Position numbers and translations under genes: made by a program. A DNA stretch of 64,000 bases from Bacilli bacterium. Lineage in GTDB: Bacteria; Bacillota_I; Bacilli_A; RFN20; CAG-826. This document shows, in pieces, positions 1 through 8,078 of the stretch (positions are counted from its first letter, which is position 1; the number at the start of each line of letters is the position of its first letter). Location of the stretch: positions 64,206 through 128,205 of the forward strand of contig JAKSUZ010000001.1 of assembly GCA_024408505.1 (NCBI GenBank). Direction: 5' to 3'. The notes below the pieces were generated by a model. The model searched no databases, was not told the DNA's origin, and worked only from the letters and a program-made list of their open reading frames with translations.

Positions 1-341
1 GATAATTCATAACGGAATGTATGTTTAAATTCTTTGGCCTGCGCTTCTATTTTATGAGTTGAGATTATAATCTCTCCTAGAAATTGCGGTTCTTTACTTT
101 TTATTTTAATTTCACCTTTCTTTAACTCAAGAAACGCGAACGATAAGACGTCCGTTTCTTTATCTATTTTACGATACTGTTTATTGATTTTTTTAATTTC
201 AGCCGCGCTTACAAAATCAAGATCAATAATGTAATTATCTTTTATCTTTAGATGTTTAAATGTTTTTTTGCTTAACTTTAATAAAAGCGGTTGGTACTTA
301 TTATATTTTTTATCGCTTGAGTTATTAAAATTTAATTGCAT
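1..341 (-). CDS. ybeY: YbeY rRNA maturation endoribonuclease, 3' end cut by window edge
   Basis: My own translation from the ATG at 341 reads through to base 1 without a stop. It contains the YbeY core: INKQYRKIDKETDVLSF, then LGEIIIS and an E-x-Q-A-K-E-F-x-H segment. The zinc-binding H-x3-H-x5-H motif of the family would lie just beyond the window. YbeY is a metal-dependent RNase used in 16S rRNA 3'-end maturation and ribosome quality control. The start lies 17 bases after the stop of the C39 gene, so the two are probably co-transcribed. No Shine-Dalgarno sits at normal spacing; a GGAG lies about 25 bases upstream, separated from the ATG by a perfect 8-bp-arm hairpin (AAAGATAT/ATATCTTT). The family call is firm; the gene is partial. 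Confidence 0.85.
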   Translation of the reverse strand, partial: MQLNFNNSSDKKYNKYQPLLLKLSKKTFKHLKIKDNYIIDLDFVSAAEIKKINKQYRKIDKETDVLSFAFLELKKGEIKIKSKEPQFLGEIIISTHKIEAQAKEFKHTFRYEL

Positions 342-358
342 GTAAAGATATTATATCT
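342..358 (-). promoter_or_regulatory. Hairpin between the upstream stop and the ybeY start
   Basis: Bases 343-359 form a perfect inverted repeat with 8-base arms around one central base. On the mRNA it would lie between a GGAG in the last codons of the upstream gene and the ybeY ATG. Folding would bring the GGAG close to normal spacing. It has no T-run, so it is not an intrinsic terminator. The regulatory role is inferred. Confidence 0.35.
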
Positions 359-1573
359 TTATTTCTCCTCTTTTTCATTAATTAAATTATAAAATTTTAC
401 CTGATTAATCATATTTTCTTTACTTGTATCTACCATCTTATAAACATTATCTAGACTAACATAAGTGAACATGCACATCGCGAAATGAAAGATTACAAAG
501 TAAACATCTACACTACCACTCATTCTCGATAAAACTAGAGTTAAGATTAATAAAATGAAATAAGCAATTAATCGTTTTAGACCAATTAAGCGAGCAATTT
601 TATAAGTTGTATCTTTGATTTCGCTATAGTTATTTAGATATTCTTCTTTACTTAAGTTAGTCTTCTTCAAAGTTTGATTTTCTAGTTTCTCTAAATCAAA
701 TGATTTATTTTTAATCCATGGATCAATAAATACCGCATCTATTAAAACTAATACTAGAGAAGAAATGATGATATAAACTGCAATAGTGTTTTGTAAAATT
801 AAAATAACATTTATTAATAATGCAGACGATAAAGTAAGAATCATATTACTAGTAGAATTTAGTAAACCACTTTTGGTCTTGTGCATTAAGCGATAATTGT
901 CTTCGCGCGTTATTAAATCATTACTGAAAGTAAATTCAATAAATTCTTCATCAAAATGTTTCATGGTATTAATAGAGACTGCTTTAAAGATAATCGCAAA
1001 GAGCGCACCGATTACCATTAGAACAATTGGAATAATGATGTCGTATTCTTTACCAAGAAAATAAGCTGCAAAGAAATAACACATGATAGCGGCTACTTCA
1101 AAAACTATGTTTTTAGTTCTTTCTTTATTGCTTATAAGTGGTCTAACATCAAACAATCGACTCACAAATGAATGCGACTCTACTGTTAATACCTCTACGT
1201 TACCATTAAACGAAAAATATTTTTTAGTCGATACTGTCTTTTTACCTAATGCTGGATCATAAATAGTCGCAAAGTATTTATAAATCTTTTTTACCACCAC
1301 TGCATGTTTACCTCCGTTAGCTAAGGTTTTTATTAAAATAAAAGGCGTTTTAAGATTTAATAAATCGTGCTCGTTATTGATTAGATAGCCTGCTAACAAT
1401 ACACCATTTGCTTTAGCGATTTCTTTTAATTCTAATAAATCATATTGATGGCTTTTATTTTCATGGTGTGGCAAAAATAAGTAGCTACTATCCTTTAATA
1501 CCATCGCTAGTAGCATTTTAAGTGAAGCGTAACCGCATTCGTTTTGATTAATTTGATACACAAAGTCTTTCAT
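359..1573 (-). CDS. C39-type peptidase fused to ABC-exporter membrane domain, no ATPase domain
   Basis: 404 residues. The N-terminal ~130 residues match peptidase C39: Q7..ECGYASL with catalytic Cys13, His90 in GGKHAVVV, and Asp106 in YDPALG. C39 domains cut the double-glycine leader of bacteriocins and pheromone peptides. From about residue 150 to 390 there are roughly six hydrophobic segments, as in an ABC exporter transmembrane domain. The protein then ends: there is no Walker A, LSGGQ or Walker B, where full-length peptidase-containing exporters (about 700 aa) carry an ATPase. No ATPase gene is adjacent; ybeY follows. It may pair with an ATPase in trans, act as a stand-alone leader peptidase, or be a naturally truncated exporter. 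No double-glycine precursor was recognised nearby. Start ATG at 1573 has no clear ribosome site. Confidence 0.75.
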   Translation of the reverse strand: MKDFVYQINQNECGYASLKMLLAMVLKDSSYLFLPHHENKSHQYDLLELKEIAKANGVLLAGYLINNEHDLLNLKTPFILIKTLANGGKHAVVVKKIYKYFATIYDPALGKKTVSTKKYFSFNGNVEVLTVESHSFVSRLFDVRPLISNKERTKNIVFEVAAIMCYFFAAYFLGKEYDIIIPIVLMVIGALFAIIFKAVSINTMKHFDEEFIEFTFSNDLITREDNYRLMHKTKSGLLNSTSNMILTLSSALLINVILILQNTIAVYIIISSLVLVLIDAVFIDPWIKNKSFDLEKLENQTLKKTNLSKEEYLNNYSEIKDTTYKIARLIGLKRLIAYFILLILTLVLSRMSGSVDVYFVIFHFAMCMFTYVSLDNVYKMVDTSKENMINQVKFYNLINEKEEK

Positions 1574-1580
1574 AATGCTT

Positions 1581-1655
1581 GGGCAATAGATTAATTAATA
1601 GATGAATTTCATAACACTAGGAGAATATTTTTAAGGGGTTTTGCTTCTATTGCCC
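1581..1655. promoter_or_regulatory. Long-range inverted repeat upstream of the C39 gene
   Basis: GGGCAATAGA at 1581-1590 is the exact reverse complement of TCTATTGCCC at 1646-1655, with 55 bases between. The pair covers the likely promoter and leader of the 359-1573 gene, which starts at 1573. It could be a paired regulator site or a leader RNA stem that closes off the start region. The function is unknown. Confidence 0.35.
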
Positions 1656-1746
1656 TTATTAGATAATTAACAAAAAACGTTAAAAATCCTCACCAAGACC
1701 TTAAATATTTATTTATATAAATAAATATATTTTTTTCGAGCTTTTG

Positions 1747-1782
1747 AAAAAGTTAACCAAATCGCTTACTTGTTAACTTTTT
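1747..1782. promoter_or_regulatory. Stem-loop in the divergent intergenic region
   Basis: AAAAAGTTAAC at 1747-1757 and GTTAACTTTTT at 1772-1782 make an 11-bp stem with a 14-base loop and T/A runs outside. It lies between the divergent C39 gene and the transglutaminase-like lipoprotein. It could stop stray transcription toward the lipoprotein gene, but no gene ends here, so a terminator role is only a guess. Confidence 0.35.
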
Positions 1783-1794
1783 TAAAAATGCATT

Positions 1795-1832
1795 TTTTAG
1801 ATATTTATCTAAAAGTTAGTTATAATGAACTT
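1795..1832 (+). promoter_or_regulatory. Promoter with palindrome over the -35 position, leaderless-type start
   Basis: A perfect -10 box TATAAT lies at 1821-1826, only 6 bases before the ATG at 1833, so transcription should begin at or next to the start codon. A palindrome with 9-base arms (TTTTAGATA at 1795-1803, TATCTAAAA at 1806-1814) covers the expected -35 position. The -35 itself is weak, as expected of an activated or repressed promoter. There is no Shine-Dalgarno. This is a sequence-based prediction. Confidence 0.5.
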
Positions 1833-3887
1833 ATGAAGAATATTAGTAGAATTATTACCTTGTTATTTGTTCCTACCCTCTTTTTAACATCGTGTAACGG
1901 AGGCGGATCAAATGTTAAGAGCTATCAAATATCATTTATTGGTAGCGGTGTTAAGTTTGATAAAGATTCTGATACTGTTACCTATGGTAAGGATTATACA
2001 ATCGGCGCGACTCCACTAGATGGATATGCTTTAACTAAGGATGACTTTACTATTGAAGTAGGAAATGTCCCTCAAAGCGAAAGTTTATGGGATTGGTCCG
2101 ATAATGTGTTAACTATTAAAGGCACTGTCTTTAAAAATGATGTTAAAGTTACCGCTAGTGCAGATATAGTTTCGTTTAAAGCGAACATCACAGCATCTGC
2201 TGGTGTTACCGTTGGTCCATATGACCATACAGTTTCTTTAGAAAAAGGTTTTGAGGTTAATGTTTCTGCTAATGCTAACATGTCTCTTAAAGTTAATTTA
2301 AAAATTAATGGAGAGCCTTCTACTAAATATACTTTAAATAGTAACAATGGTACTAACATCGAATATACTTTCAAAATTAAAAGCGAAGATATTACCGGGG
2401 ATATTGATGCCTATTTCTATGCCATAGAAAACGATATAACTGTAAGTACCACCGCACTTTCCTTTACTACCTATGCGACTGATGCAATTACTTATTCTTT
2501 ACCAAGCAGCATAACTAGCATAACTGCAGAAAGTCATGATACAACGCTGTTTACAGTTGATCCAGATTATACAAATAAAATAATTAGAATTAATTCTAAT
2601 CTAAACAATAAAACCGGAAGCGACTATATTCAATTTAGAAGTGCTGGAGGACTCTTACCCACAACTGTGTCTGTAACTATCGCCAATCCTATCAACATTG
2701 ATGAGGCGCACGACGCACTTGCTTTAGCATCTATTAGATGCCAGGAAGGGACTCAATTTAAAATTACTTTTGATTTTAATAACACTTTGAACGAGGACGA
2801 TTTTGAACTTTCTCAAGAAATATATGGAAGAATGCTTGCAACCAATTTTGTCACTTATTCAACCGGCAATAATAAAATAAATATCTTTAGCGTGACTAAG
2901 AATAACGCTACCCCTACTCTATCAAGCGAAATGACACCAGGCGATAGATATTATTACTATAACGCTAACAACATAAACTATTTAAATTGTGCATTAACGT
3001 CACCTATACCTCATACTCTTTATATTGATACTGTTAACAAAACACTTGCAGTAGATAATTCAGATGAATTATTCTGGGCGGTAGAGCATGGATATAATCC
3101 TATTATTGATCCTAGCAAGACTAGTTTAATTGCTATATATAACGCTGCTAGAGATATATGTAGTGAGTTTGTCGATCCTAACTTAACCGATTTTGAAAAG
3201 TTTAGAATTATCTTTGAAGAACTAGAAACACGCACTCACTACGATAATTGGGTGATAGAACAAAGAGACTATTGGTTTTATCATAAAGCATATTTCTTAG
3301 AAGGCGTCTTTGCTGATGAAGGGAAAGCGGTATGCGATGGTTTTTCTAAAGCCTACGCTTTACTTTGTGGTATCGAAGGCCTTCCTTGCATTCGTTCGTA
3401 TGGATTCGCTGGAGATTCTGGACACGCTTGGAACTATATCAAACTTGAAGGCAGATGGTATCTTGCTTGCCCAACTTGGTGCAAAGCCAGTTTAAAAGCT
3501 TATTTCGTTAATTTTATGGATTATGGAGCTTTTGCTACAAGCAGAGATTATTTTGCCAAATACGAAGCGCCCTTTTCGGATTTAGCGTTCACTACTTATG
3601 ATAAATCTACCGAACCTTATTGTTCTACTTCAATTTTATCTTTGGATAATCCTTCATATTTAATCTCATCTGATGAAGATGCATCAAGAATAAATCAGGT
3701 TGTTTTAGACAAGATTGTAGAGGGACAAGAAAACTATGTGTGCGTAGTGTATAAAAGTAGTGACGCTAGTAAAAAAAGTAGATGGGAAAACATTATTACT
3801 TCTGGTGTTGCCGGGTTTGACATATACAACATAGGCAGGACTTCAACGACCGAAACCTATTCTTATATGTGGTTATATTTTAGATAA
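1833..3887 (+). CDS. Lipoprotein with C-terminal transglutaminase-like domain
   Basis: 684 residues from the chosen start. An in-frame start at 1770 is possible, but the ATG at 1833 puts a classic lipoprotein signal peptide at the N-terminus (lipobox LTSC, Cys21). A long beta-rich region follows, then a transglutaminase-like domain: Cys501 in AVCDGFSKA and His531 in GHAWNYIKL. The third catalytic residue, normally Asp in W-Y-x-V-D-x-T-W, is replaced by Cys546 (WYLACPTW). Such domains act as thiol proteases, cross-linking enzymes or inactive binders on the cell surface. It is one of few plus-strand genes and its last 15 bases overlap the convergent valS end. The fold is clear, the substrate unknown. 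Confidence 0.75.
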   Translation: MKNISRIITLLFVPTLFLTSCNGGGSNVKSYQISFIGSGVKFDKDSDTVTYGKDYTIGATPLDGYALTKDDFTIEVGNVPQSESLWDWSDNVLTIKGTVFKNDVKVTASADIVSFKANITASAGVTVGPYDHTVSLEKGFEVNVSANANMSLKVNLKINGEPSTKYTLNSNNGTNIEYTFKIKSEDITGDIDAYFYAIENDITVSTTALSFTTYATDAITYSLPSSITSITAESHDTTLFTVDPDYTNKIIRINSNLNNKTGSDYIQFRSAGGLLPTTVSVTIANPINIDEAHDALALASIRCQEGTQFKITFDFNNTLNEDDFELSQEIYGRMLATNFVTYSTGNNKINIFSVTKNNATPTLSSEMTPGDRYYYYNANNINYLNCALTSPIPHTLYIDTVNKTLAVDNSDELFWAVEHGYNPIIDPSKTSLIAIYNAARDICSEFVDPNLTDFEKFRIIFEELETRTHYDNWVIEQRDYWFYHKAYFLEGVFADEGKAVCDGFSKAYALLCGIEGLPCIRSYGFAGDSGHAWNYIKLEGRWYLACPTWCKASLKAYFVNFMDYGAFATSRDYFAKYEAPFSDLAFTTYDKSTEPYCSTSILSLDNPSYLISSDEDASRINQVVLDKIVEGQENYVCVVYKSSDASKKSRWENIITSGVAGFDIYNIGRTSTTETYSYMWLYFR

Positions 3888-6443
3888 CTTATCTTCAAGC
3901 GATTTTTTAGTTAACTTATACTTTTCGTATTTATCTTGCTCAAGCGCTAGTTTTTCTTTGGGAGCCTTCTTCACAAAGTTTTCGTTGTGAAGTAAACTTT
4001 CACTACGTTTAATCTCTTGATTAATATGTTCTAATTCTTTAGTCAATCTCTCTTTTAATTCTTTTTGATCAATTTTAACATCAATAATTAAAGTTGCGTT
4101 TGGATAAGTAAAACTAACACCTTTGATTTCAGCGCTCTTACTTACCTTAATATCCTTAGCAAAGCTAAAACGTTTTAAATAATCAATAAATCCAGCAAAC
4201 AAAGAACTACTAGAAACAATATCTAAATTAACTTCAGCATTAGGAGCGATTTTATTAGTGACTTTATAATTACGAATATCTTTAATCATATTATTAAGTA
4301 GACTAACTTGTTCAATCGCTTCTTTATCAACTAACTTCTGATTATAAGTAGGATAATCTTCAATCATGATGCTTTCCTTATGAGCGGGGAGATTTTGATA
4401 AATCTCTTCGCTAATAAATGGACAATAAGGATAAATCATTAAGACAATTGATTTTAATACATGATATAAGACTTGTTTAGTTTCATCTTTAGCATTAGTG
4501 AGTTTACTCATCTCAAGATAGAAAGAACAGAAATCATCGTACACAAAATTATATAAATATGAAGAGGCAGCACCTAATTCAAACTTCTCCATATTTTTAG
4601 TAACGTTATTAATCGTTTCATTTAAACGAGAAATAATATATTTCTCCATAGTTGGTAACTTATTAAAATCTAGGTCTTTAACTTTAAAATCGTTTCCTAA
4701 AATATCTAAAACGTAACGTGCACTATTCCAAATCTTATTTAAATAGTTTTGACTAGCCTCAACCTTCTTTTCATCATATCGCATATCTAAACCAGGCGAA
4801 GAATTCGTGGTTAAGAAATATCTAAGTGCATCAATACCATATTGATTGATTACATCAAATGGATCAATCCCGTTTCCTAAGGTTTTTGACATTTTACGAC
4901 CTTGTTTATCGCGAATTAAACCATGGATTAATATTTTCTTAAAAGGAGGTTCTTTAGTAAATTCAATACTTTGGAACACCATGCGTGATACCCAGAAGAA
5001 GATTAAGTCATACCCCGTTACCATTAATGAGGTTGGAAAGTAACGTTTGTAATCACTATCGTTTGTATCTGGCCAATTTAAAGTAGAAAATGGCCATAGA
5101 GCACTTGAGAACCATGTATCTAATACATCTTCATCTTGTTTATAGTTACTCATGTCCTTAGGCGCGGTTTCACTTACAAGTACCGTTCCATCATTTTTAT
5201 AATAGACCGGGATTCGATGACCCCACCATAATTGACGTGAGATACACCAGTCATCTATATTCTCCATCCATTGAATCATCGTTTTAGAAAAACGAGATGG
5301 GAAGAAATCAATCTTCTTTTTACTTTTTTGTAGTTTTATCACCGCATCCGCAAGTGGTTTCATTTTTACAAACCATTGTTTACTTAAATATGGTTCCACC
5401 ACCGCATCGCTTCTTTCGGAGTGACCGACTTCGTGTTCTATATCTTCGGTTTTAATATATAAACCTTTCTTTTTAATATCTTCCACTAACTGTTTACGAC
5501 AAGCGAAACGATCTAGGCCTTTATATTTGCCCGCCTTAGAGTTCATATGTGCGCTTTCATCCATGACAATAATCTTTTTAAGATTATATTTATTCGCTAA
5601 ATTAAAGTCGTTTGGATCATGTGCTGGGGTACACTTCATCGCACCGGTACCAAAACTAATATCAACATATTCATCACCCATAATTGGTAATTTCTCATCA
5701 TTCGCGGGATTGATGCAATATTTACCAATATATTTTTTATAGCGCTTATCTTTAGGATTAACAAAGACTGCGGTATCACCAAACATAGTTTCCGGACGAG
5801 TAGTCGCAACAATTAATGATTCTTTAGAATCGACAATTGGATATTTAAAATACCAAAACTTACCTTTATCTAGTTTATGGACTACTTCTACATTACTTAA
5901 TGCCGTTTTTAAATCCGGATCCCAGTTAATAATTCTTTCGCCTTGATATATAAGTCCTTTATTATATAAAGACACAAATACTTTATTAACGCACTTATTT
6001 AATTTTTCATCTAAAGTAAATCTTTCTTTAGAATAGTCAAGAGAAAGTCCTAACGCTGCCCATTGCTTATGAATCGTATTTGCATATTCATCTTTCCATT
6101 CCCACGCTTTCTTTAAAAAGCCTTCGCGTCCTAAAGAGTGATAATCTATTCCTTCGCCTCTTAAACGCTCTGCAACTTTAGCTTGAGTCGCAATACCTGC
6201 GTGGTCCATACCAGGGAGCCACATAGTATCAAAACCTTTTAGTTTCTTATAACGAATTAATATATCAGCGGGGATAGTATCAAGTGCATGTCCTAAATGT
6301 AATTTACCCGTTACATTTGGTGGAGGTATCACAATGCTAAAAGGAGTCTTGCTTAAATCGTGAGTAGAAAAGTATTTATGCTTTAACCAAAAATCATACT
6401 TACCATTTTCTACTTGTTTATGATCATATCTTTTTTCTAGCAT
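3873..6443 (-). CDS. valS: Valyl-tRNA synthetase
   Basis: 856 residues, normal length for the family. Class I signatures are present: PPPNVTGKLHLGHA (HIGH-type) near residue 42-55 and GRKMSKTLGN (KMSKS-type) near 520. The editing domain shows ATTRPETMFGDTA. The last ~65 residues are a charged coiled coil, the tRNA-binding arm of bacterial ValRS. It charges tRNA-Val and hydrolyses mischarged threonine. The start ATG at 6443 has a good AAGGAG ribosome site 7-8 bases upstream. A T-box leader with a GTC specifier controls it. The 3' end overlaps the convergent lipoprotein gene by 15 bases with no visible terminator. Confidence 0.97.
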   Translation of the reverse strand: MLEKRYDHKQVENGKYDFWLKHKYFSTHDLSKTPFSIVIPPPNVTGKLHLGHALDTIPADILIRYKKLKGFDTMWLPGMDHAGIATQAKVAERLRGEGIDYHSLGREGFLKKAWEWKDEYANTIHKQWAALGLSLDYSKERFTLDEKLNKCVNKVFVSLYNKGLIYQGERIINWDPDLKTALSNVEVVHKLDKGKFWYFKYPIVDSKESLIVATTRPETMFGDTAVFVNPKDKRYKKYIGKYCINPANDEKLPIMGDEYVDISFGTGAMKCTPAHDPNDFNLANKYNLKKIIVMDESAHMNSKAGKYKGLDRFACRKQLVEDIKKKGLYIKTEDIEHEVGHSERSDAVVEPYLSKQWFVKMKPLADAVIKLQKSKKKIDFFPSRFSKTMIQWMENIDDWCISRQLWWGHRIPVYYKNDGTVLVSETAPKDMSNYKQDEDVLDTWFSSALWPFSTLNWPDTNDSDYKRYFPTSLMVTGYDLIFFWVSRMVFQSIEFTKEPPFKKILIHGLIRDKQGRKMSKTLGNGIDPFDVINQYGIDALRYFLTTNSSPGLDMRYDEKKVEASQNYLNKIWNSARYVLDILGNDFKVKDLDFNKLPTMEKYIISRLNETINNVTKNMEKFELGAASSYLYNFVYDDFCSFYLEMSKLTNAKDETKQVLYHVLKSIVLMIYPYCPFISEEIYQNLPAHKESIMIEDYPTYNQKLVDKEAIEQVSLLNNMIKDIRNYKVTNKIAPNAEVNLDIVSSSSLFAGFIDYLKRFSFAKDIKVSKSAEIKGVSFTYPNATLIIDVKIDQKELKERLTKELEHINQEIKRSESLLHNENFVKKAPKEKLALEQDKYEKYKLTKKSLEDKLSKI

Positions 6444-6461
6444 TATTCTCTCCTTATAAAT

Positions 6462-6660
6462 AAAAAAAGATGGCTAAGGGCGATGTTATTCGCGGTACCA
6501 CCTTATTTTATATATCATAGATATACCTTCATTTAACTTACCTCTTAACGCGAGGTTCACGAGATTCCTCTAATTTATAGGAAGCGACATAATTAGCTGA
6601 CTAGATTCTTTTTCACCTACCAAGAACTCTCTAGGCTAGTGTTACTAATTTCCTCTTCCG
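6462..6660 (-). promoter_or_regulatory. T-box riboswitch, valine specifier GTC
   Basis: On the minus strand the leader carries the T-box signature AAGGTGGTACCGCG followed by a T-run at 6462-6468. Upstream lie the stem I landmarks GAGAGTT and GGTAGGTGAAAA. On the 3' side of stem I the bulged triplet GTC (complement of 6586-6588) is flanked by sequence that pairs back to the 5' arm. GTC is a valine codon, matching valS immediately downstream. Uncharged tRNA-Val should stabilise the antiterminator and let transcription reach valS. The boundaries are approximate. Confidence 0.93.
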
Positions 6661-6665
6661 TAATT

Positions 6666-6695
6666 ATTATAAGCGATAAAATGTTTTTTTGTAAA
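6666..6695 (-). promoter_or_regulatory. Promoter of the T-box/valS transcript
   Basis: On the minus strand, -35 TTTACA (complement of 6690-6695) and -10 TATAAT (6666-6671) are separated by 18 bases. The predicted transcription start is just before the T-box 5' stem. The 3' copy of the ATPase-flanking palindrome (6717-6744) lies about 22 bases upstream of the -35. Confidence 0.65.
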
Positions 6696-6716
6696 TTTTA
6701 AAAATATCAATATTTT

Positions 6717-6744
6717 CCAATTTGCAATAATTTTTGCATTTTGG
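6717..6744. repeat. 28-bp palindromic repeat, 3' copy flanking the DUF4143 ATPase gene
   Basis: These 28 bases, starting CCAATTTGCAATAATT and ending TTGCATTTTGG, are identical to 8015-8042 and in the same direction. The unit is an imperfect palindrome: 22 of 28 positions match its own reverse complement, with CCAA/TTGG and TGCA/TGCA arms. It begins 7 bases past the ATPase stop codon. Confidence 0.8.
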
Positions 6745-6751
6745 CAAGTTG

Positions 6752-7990
6752 TTAAGAAATGTGTATATCTACTTTTTTAAGTAAGAAATCTATTATATTT
6801 ATATGAGTTATCCCGTCGTGGGACATATCTAGGGTATCAAGAGAAAGCACATATTTTGGGGATCCGTCTTTTATGTTTCTAAATGCTCCAAATTCTCTCT
6901 TTATCGTAGAATCATTTTCCATGGTAGTAGCAACTTGAATAAAACATTTTTTGGTCCCTTTTATTGCTACAAAATCAATTTCGCCATTATATAAGTGCCC
7001 TAACCTGACATCGTATCCGCGGTACTTTAACTCTCTATAAATAACATTCTCTAAGTTAAATGAATTATCGATATCTACGGTGTTTGTCAATGAAGTTTTA
7101 AGCCCGTTATCGACAACATAATACTTTAAAGAAGGGTTCATGCTTTTTCTACCAGAAATAATATAAGGCTTGCATTGGTTGATTAGAAAACACTCTTCAA
7201 TATACGCTTTATAATTATTGATATTCCTAGCAATTTTAGCCTGCTTTTTTTTATCGGCATTTTTATATAATGATCTAGCAATTTTTGTCGAAGAAAATAG
7301 ACGACCAGAATTTCTTAATACGTAGTCGCTTACACTTTTAAATTCTTCTTTAATTATCCGTTTGTGACGATCGTATACGTCTTTTTTTAAAATAGAGTTA
7401 TATAATCCATTGAAGTAATCAACGAGTCCTTGATCGTCAACTTCTAAAAATCTTTGAGGCATGCCTCCCCATTTTAAATAATTGTCAAAGTCGCCTTTTA
7501 AAATAGGCATGTTATTTAATTTTTTGTACTCTATTGATTCAAGATAGGTAAAGGGTTCTATAACAAACTCCTTTGCTCGACCGGTTAGTCTATCACTTAA
7601 TTTTCCTAATAATAGTTTGGAATTGCTACCAGTCACAAACAATGAACAATTATACGAAACTCTGATTGATGCGAGAACTATTTCAAACTCTTTAATGCGC
7701 TGCACTTCATCGATAAATATATAATATTTTCCTTTTCCTTTAATGTCTTTGTGCAATTCGTTCTCCAACTGTTTTCTAGTTATGATATCTTCATATTTTT
7801 CACTTTCTAAATCGTAATATAAAATATTTTTAACACCCTTTTCTTTTAATTCATCAATTATTTGAGTCATGATAACGGATTTACCGCATCGTCTAATCCC
7901 GGTAATCGCTTTTATATAATTTGTATCATAAAAAGGTCTCATCCTATTTAGATACGCATATCTAATTATATTTTTTACATCGTTTTCCAC
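6752..7990 (-). CDS. AAA+ ATPase with C-terminal DUF4143 nuclease-like domain
   Basis: 412 residues. Walker A is GIRRCGKS at residues 31-38 and Walker B is YYIFIDEVQ around 89-97, typical of the AAA_14 family of prokaryotic ATP-binding proteins. The C-terminal third fits DUF4143, a restriction-endonuclease-like fold, with GEID and FIQVA about 15 residues apart near residue 350 (cf. the E-x-D...Q/E-x-x motif). Such genes are often multi-copy and have no settled function; defence, toxin-like and selfish roles have been considered. The start is GTG at 7990; a shorter form from ATG codon 17 would lose family-typical sequence. A 28-bp palindromic repeat brackets the gene and it sits between two housekeeping genes, so acquisition as a unit is likely. 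Confidence 0.85.
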   Translation of the reverse strand: MENDVKNIIRYAYLNRMRPFYDTNYIKAITGIRRCGKSVIMTQIIDELKEKGVKNILYYDLESEKYEDIITRKQLENELHKDIKGKGKYYIFIDEVQRIKEFEIVLASIRVSYNCSLFVTGSNSKLLLGKLSDRLTGRAKEFVIEPFTYLESIEYKKLNNMPILKGDFDNYLKWGGMPQRFLEVDDQGLVDYFNGLYNSILKKDVYDRHKRIIKEEFKSVSDYVLRNSGRLFSSTKIARSLYKNADKKKQAKIARNINNYKAYIEECFLINQCKPYIISGRKSMNPSLKYYVVDNGLKTSLTNTVDIDNSFNLENVIYRELKYRGYDVRLGHLYNGEIDFVAIKGTKKCFIQVATTMENDSTIKREFGAFRNIKDGSPKYVLSLDTLDMSHDGITHINIIDFLLKKVDIHIS

Positions 7991-8025
7991 ACTATAATAA
8001 TAACGATTAACTTACCAATTTGCAA
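7991..8025 (-). promoter_or_regulatory. Leaderless-type promoter of the DUF4143 ATPase
   Basis: On the minus strand, TTGCAA (8020-8025) and TATTAT (7997-8002) are separated by 17 bases, and only 6 bases separate the -10 from the GTG start. The -35 lies inside the palindromic repeat, so a protein bound there would block RNA polymerase. There is no Shine-Dalgarno. Confidence 0.5.
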
Positions 8026-8046
8026 TAATTTTTGCATTTTGGTAAG
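8011..8046. repeat. 36-bp palindrome containing the 5' copy of the ATPase-flanking repeat
   Basis: The copy upstream of the ATPase contains the same 28-bp core (8015-8042). Its palindrome is extended to CTTACCAA at 8011-8018 and TTGGTAAG at 8039-8046. Only part of this extension is kept at the 3' copy. It overlaps the -35 of the ATPase promoter, so it is a candidate operator and may also be the boundary of a mobile unit. Confidence 0.75.
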
Positions 8047-8078
8047 TAAATAATTTAATTTTGAACTATAAATACAAC

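Noticed and set aside
1770-1832. Longer N-terminus of the transglutaminase-like lipoprotein
   Set aside because: The extra 21 residues would bury the lipoprotein signal peptide and overlap the TATAAT box; the ATG at 1833 explains the lipobox.
3880-3897. Second copy of the lipoprotein promoter palindrome at the 3' end (AGATAA/TTATCT)
   Set aside because: It shares only short blocks with 1795-1814 and lies in coding sequence of two overlapping genes, so it does not match the quality of the repeats at the ATPase or kinase units.
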